DNA of 64,000 bases, from positions 1-64,000 of the forward strand of contig JAOAJH010000003.1 of assembly GCA_026414305.1 (NCBI GenBank), read 5' to 3'. The stretch's first letter is position 1; every line of letters begins with the position of its first letter. The DNA comes from Candidatus Aenigmatarchaeota archaeon. GTDB taxonomy: Archaea > Aenigmatarchaeota > Aenigmatarchaeia > CG10238-14. The translations under genes and the position numbers were made by a program. A model generated the notes under the pieces. The model was not told the origin of the DNA and did no database searches. It saw only the letters and a program-made list of their open reading frames with translations. This document shows, in pieces, positions 62,433 to 64,000 of the stretch.

Positions 62433-63697
62433 TATTTTCTCAACTCCTTCAATATATTAACTATTTTTTGTTTTCTATAATCAATTGCTTTTTCCAAACC
62501 TTTCTTTTCGTCCGCAACTATTTTTATGAGATCATTGTTCCTCGTCAACCCGTCATTTATTGTTTTCTCTATGCTTTTCAACTGTTCTTCGGTTTTCTTG
62601 TTAAGAGATGACATATTTTGCATCATTATCTGGTTGTTCTTGTCCAAATATCTATACAAGTCCTTCAATGATCTATTGCTTTCGTCAGAAATCTTTTTCA
62701 TGCTGTGATTTATCTCCTTTATTTCCTTTTCTGAAATTCTTGACAAAATCCTGACGTTGTCTTCAAGCTCCTTTATTCTTTCATTTTGCTTTCTCAAAAT
62801 CTCTTTTATTTCCTTCACTTCAGAACTAATGCTTTCAGTGTTTTTTTCAGCATTGACAGATTTTATCAGGTTGTCTGAAACAGATTTGCTTAATTCGTTG
62901 TAATATCTATCTCTATCCTCGATCACTGCATTCAAAAATTTCACAAGTGTTTCAAGCCTTGATCCTATATCATCATAATAGTCTTTCTGTTTGTCGTAAA
63001 CTCTCTGTAAATCTGACCTGAACTCATTTATTTTGTGTTTTAAATCATTTATCTCCTTGAAGGCTACTCTGAAATTGTCTATTACATTTTTTTGTGGTAT
63101 CATTTCATCGATAGAAGATAAAATGTTTTCGAGTTTTTGTATGTCGCTTGAATCTATCAAACCCTGCGCTTTGACGCCATTTCTTATTATATCCATTTGC
63201 TCTTTCAACCCAGAAAGGCTTTGATTTATTTCAGAAACATTTCTTTTTATAGACTCTATCTCATAATTAGGACTGTGTGTGTCAACTACCTGCTTGTTTT
63301 GCTTGTCTTTGCCTTCATCTTCCTTTTTTTCATTTATGGTTTCAATCGCATCTAAAGTTTTTAACCTGTCTTCAATTGTATTCAGTCTAGGCTCCAAAGT
63401 TTTTTTGAACTCTTCGACAAGGGTTGATATCTCCTCTTTTGACTTGCCTCTACCAGCTTTCTTTTCAATGTTGTCAAGAACTGTTTTTATATCTTGAAAT
63501 TTAAGCTCGAATTTTTCATTCATTTCTTTTAGTTTTGTATCTATCAAATTTTCAACTTCAGGCAAGCCGTTTTTGTCAACATTACTCGACAATTCTTCAA
63601 TTATATCAACAAGACTGTCAACTTTTTTCTTTAATTGCTCTTCTGTTTCCTTGCCTTTAACCTCCTTTTCAACTGGTTGAGCTGCTTTTTTGGCCAT
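62432..63697 (-). CDS. Coiled-coil protein A, 421 residues
   Basis: A short Lys/Ala/Pro-containing N-terminus (MAKKAAQPVEKEVKGKETEE) precedes a long coiled coil with a few breaks around residues 75-130. No enzymatic motif or membrane segment is visible. ATG follows AGGTG. It is separated from the MinD-like gene upstream by 58 bases containing a TATA-like sequence, so the trio may be co-transcribed with that ATPase or have its own promoter. Confidence 0.72.
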   Translation of the reverse strand: MAKKAAQPVEKEVKGKETEEQLKKKVDSLVDIIEELSSNVDKNGLPEVENLIDTKLKEMNEKFELKFQDIKTVLDNIEKKAGRGKSKEEISTLVEEFKKTLEPRLNTIEDRLKTLDAIETINEKKEDEGKDKQNKQVVDTHSPNYEIESIKRNVSEINQSLSGLKEQMDIIRNGVKAQGLIDSSDIQKLENILSSIDEMIPQKNVIDNFRVAFKEINDLKHKINEFRSDLQRVYDKQKDYYDDIGSRLETLVKFLNAVIEDRDRYYNELSKSVSDNLIKSVNAEKNTESISSEVKEIKEILRKQNERIKELEDNVRILSRISEKEIKEINHSMKKISDESNRSLKDLYRYLDKNNQIMMQNMSSLNKKTEEQLKSIEKTINDGLTRNNDLIKIVADEKKGLEKAIDYRKQKIVNILKELRK

Positions 63698-63755
63698 TGA
63701 TACACCTAATGCTAAAACTAATTTTGATATCTTGAAATAAATATTTAATTAAGTT

Positions 63756-64000
63756 TTACCAAAATTTTAATCTGCTTATAAAGCTAGAAACAGGATTTTG
63801 TTTTTCGTAATATTCGCCTATTAGCATTGCAGCTAGAGATTTTATTTCTTTTGACGCTGGTGAGTTTGGATACAACACAACTGTTGGCACCTTTGCAGAT
63901 AGACTTCTTGGGACATTTTTATCGTCTGGTATTACAGATATTACTGGAAGTTCAGAAAGCTTTTCGACTTCATCCTTTGATAACTCGTATTTTTCCCTTT
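63756..64000 (-). CDS. minD: Second MinD/ParA-family ATPase, C-terminal 81 residues only (runs off right edge)
   Basis: The reading frame, open to the window edge, ends at a TAA at 63756. The visible part reads LPVISVIPDDKNVPRSLSAK, then VVLYPNSPASKEIKSLAAML, and closes with FISRLKFW, an amphipathic tail. It aligns clearly with the C-terminus of the MinD at 5089-5856 (IPVVSEIPEDPNIEKAI, YPNSPAAIEIKKLAAFL). The ATPase motifs lie outside the window. It is immediately upstream of the coiled-coil trio. Confidence 0.8.
   Translation of the reverse strand, partial: REKYELSKDEVEKLSELPVISVIPDDKNVPRSLSAKVPTVVLYPNSPASKEIKSLAAMLIGEYYEKQNPVSSFISRLKFW

Overview
The window is archaeal and most likely from a small-genome DPANN-type lineage (inference). 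The archaeal evidence is direct: a 16S rRNA gene opening with the archaeal 5' signature and ending in an anti-Shine-Dalgarno, archaeal PheS/PheT, Rpo7 and Spt4, aIF2-gamma, S6e, L37e, an LSm protein, a HerA-like ATPase, GTP-dependent dephospho-CoA kinase and an Ogg2 glycosylase. Base composition is AT-rich. Many genes are leaderless behind TTTAAATA-type TATA boxes or carry a GGTGAT ribosome site, and ATG, GTG and TTG starts are all used. Genes are tightly packed, with ATGA overlaps and convergent tail overlaps. The DPANN suggestion rests on compactness, the giant surface proteins and a secreted lysozyme-like enzyme, not on a tree.

Layout. 0-5 kb: the start of a secreted surface protein (minus strand, running off the left edge), then pheS, a HAD-Nudix fusion and pheT. 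5-11.4 kb: a MinD ATPase and the iron-sulfur operon sufB-sufD-sufS-sufU, with an intein in SufB and no sufC. 11.5-15 kb: a diguanylate-cyclase-like GGDEF protein, then a 16S rRNA gene with a BHB processing helix and an intron carrying a frameshifted homing endonuclease, then tRNA-Ala; no 23S follows. 15-31 kb: housekeeping genes including a HerA-like ATPase, ftsZ with two short repeat arrays upstream, a lytic transglycosylase-like protein, LSm, L37e, two tRNA-Lys, peroxiredoxin, DNA repair, transporters, Rpo7/Spt4 and pyrophosphatase. 31-37.7 kb: an accessory patch with unknown membrane proteins, glycosyltransferases, a truncated DNA methyltransferase and a small GC-rich segment, ending at a tRNA-Glu with an insertion in its D-loop. 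37.8-45 kb: TatD, S6e, aIF2-gamma, agmatinase, MFS and Ogg2.

45-64 kb is the most unusual part. A 3340-residue secreted protein (repeat modules, an eight-repeat beta-propeller, internal duplication) is flanked by two secreted proteins that share a domain with each other and by two membrane-anchored proteins. Next to it, on the opposite strand, three overlapping genes encode almost pure coiled-coil proteins downstream of a second MinD-like ATPase. I infer a surface-appendage locus next to a MinD-plus-coiled-coil cytoskeletal or positioning module. Another strong regulatory signal is a TATAAC-N3-GTTATA palindrome placed between TATA box and start in both the suf operon and the peroxiredoxin gene, suggesting one redox or Fe-S regulon.
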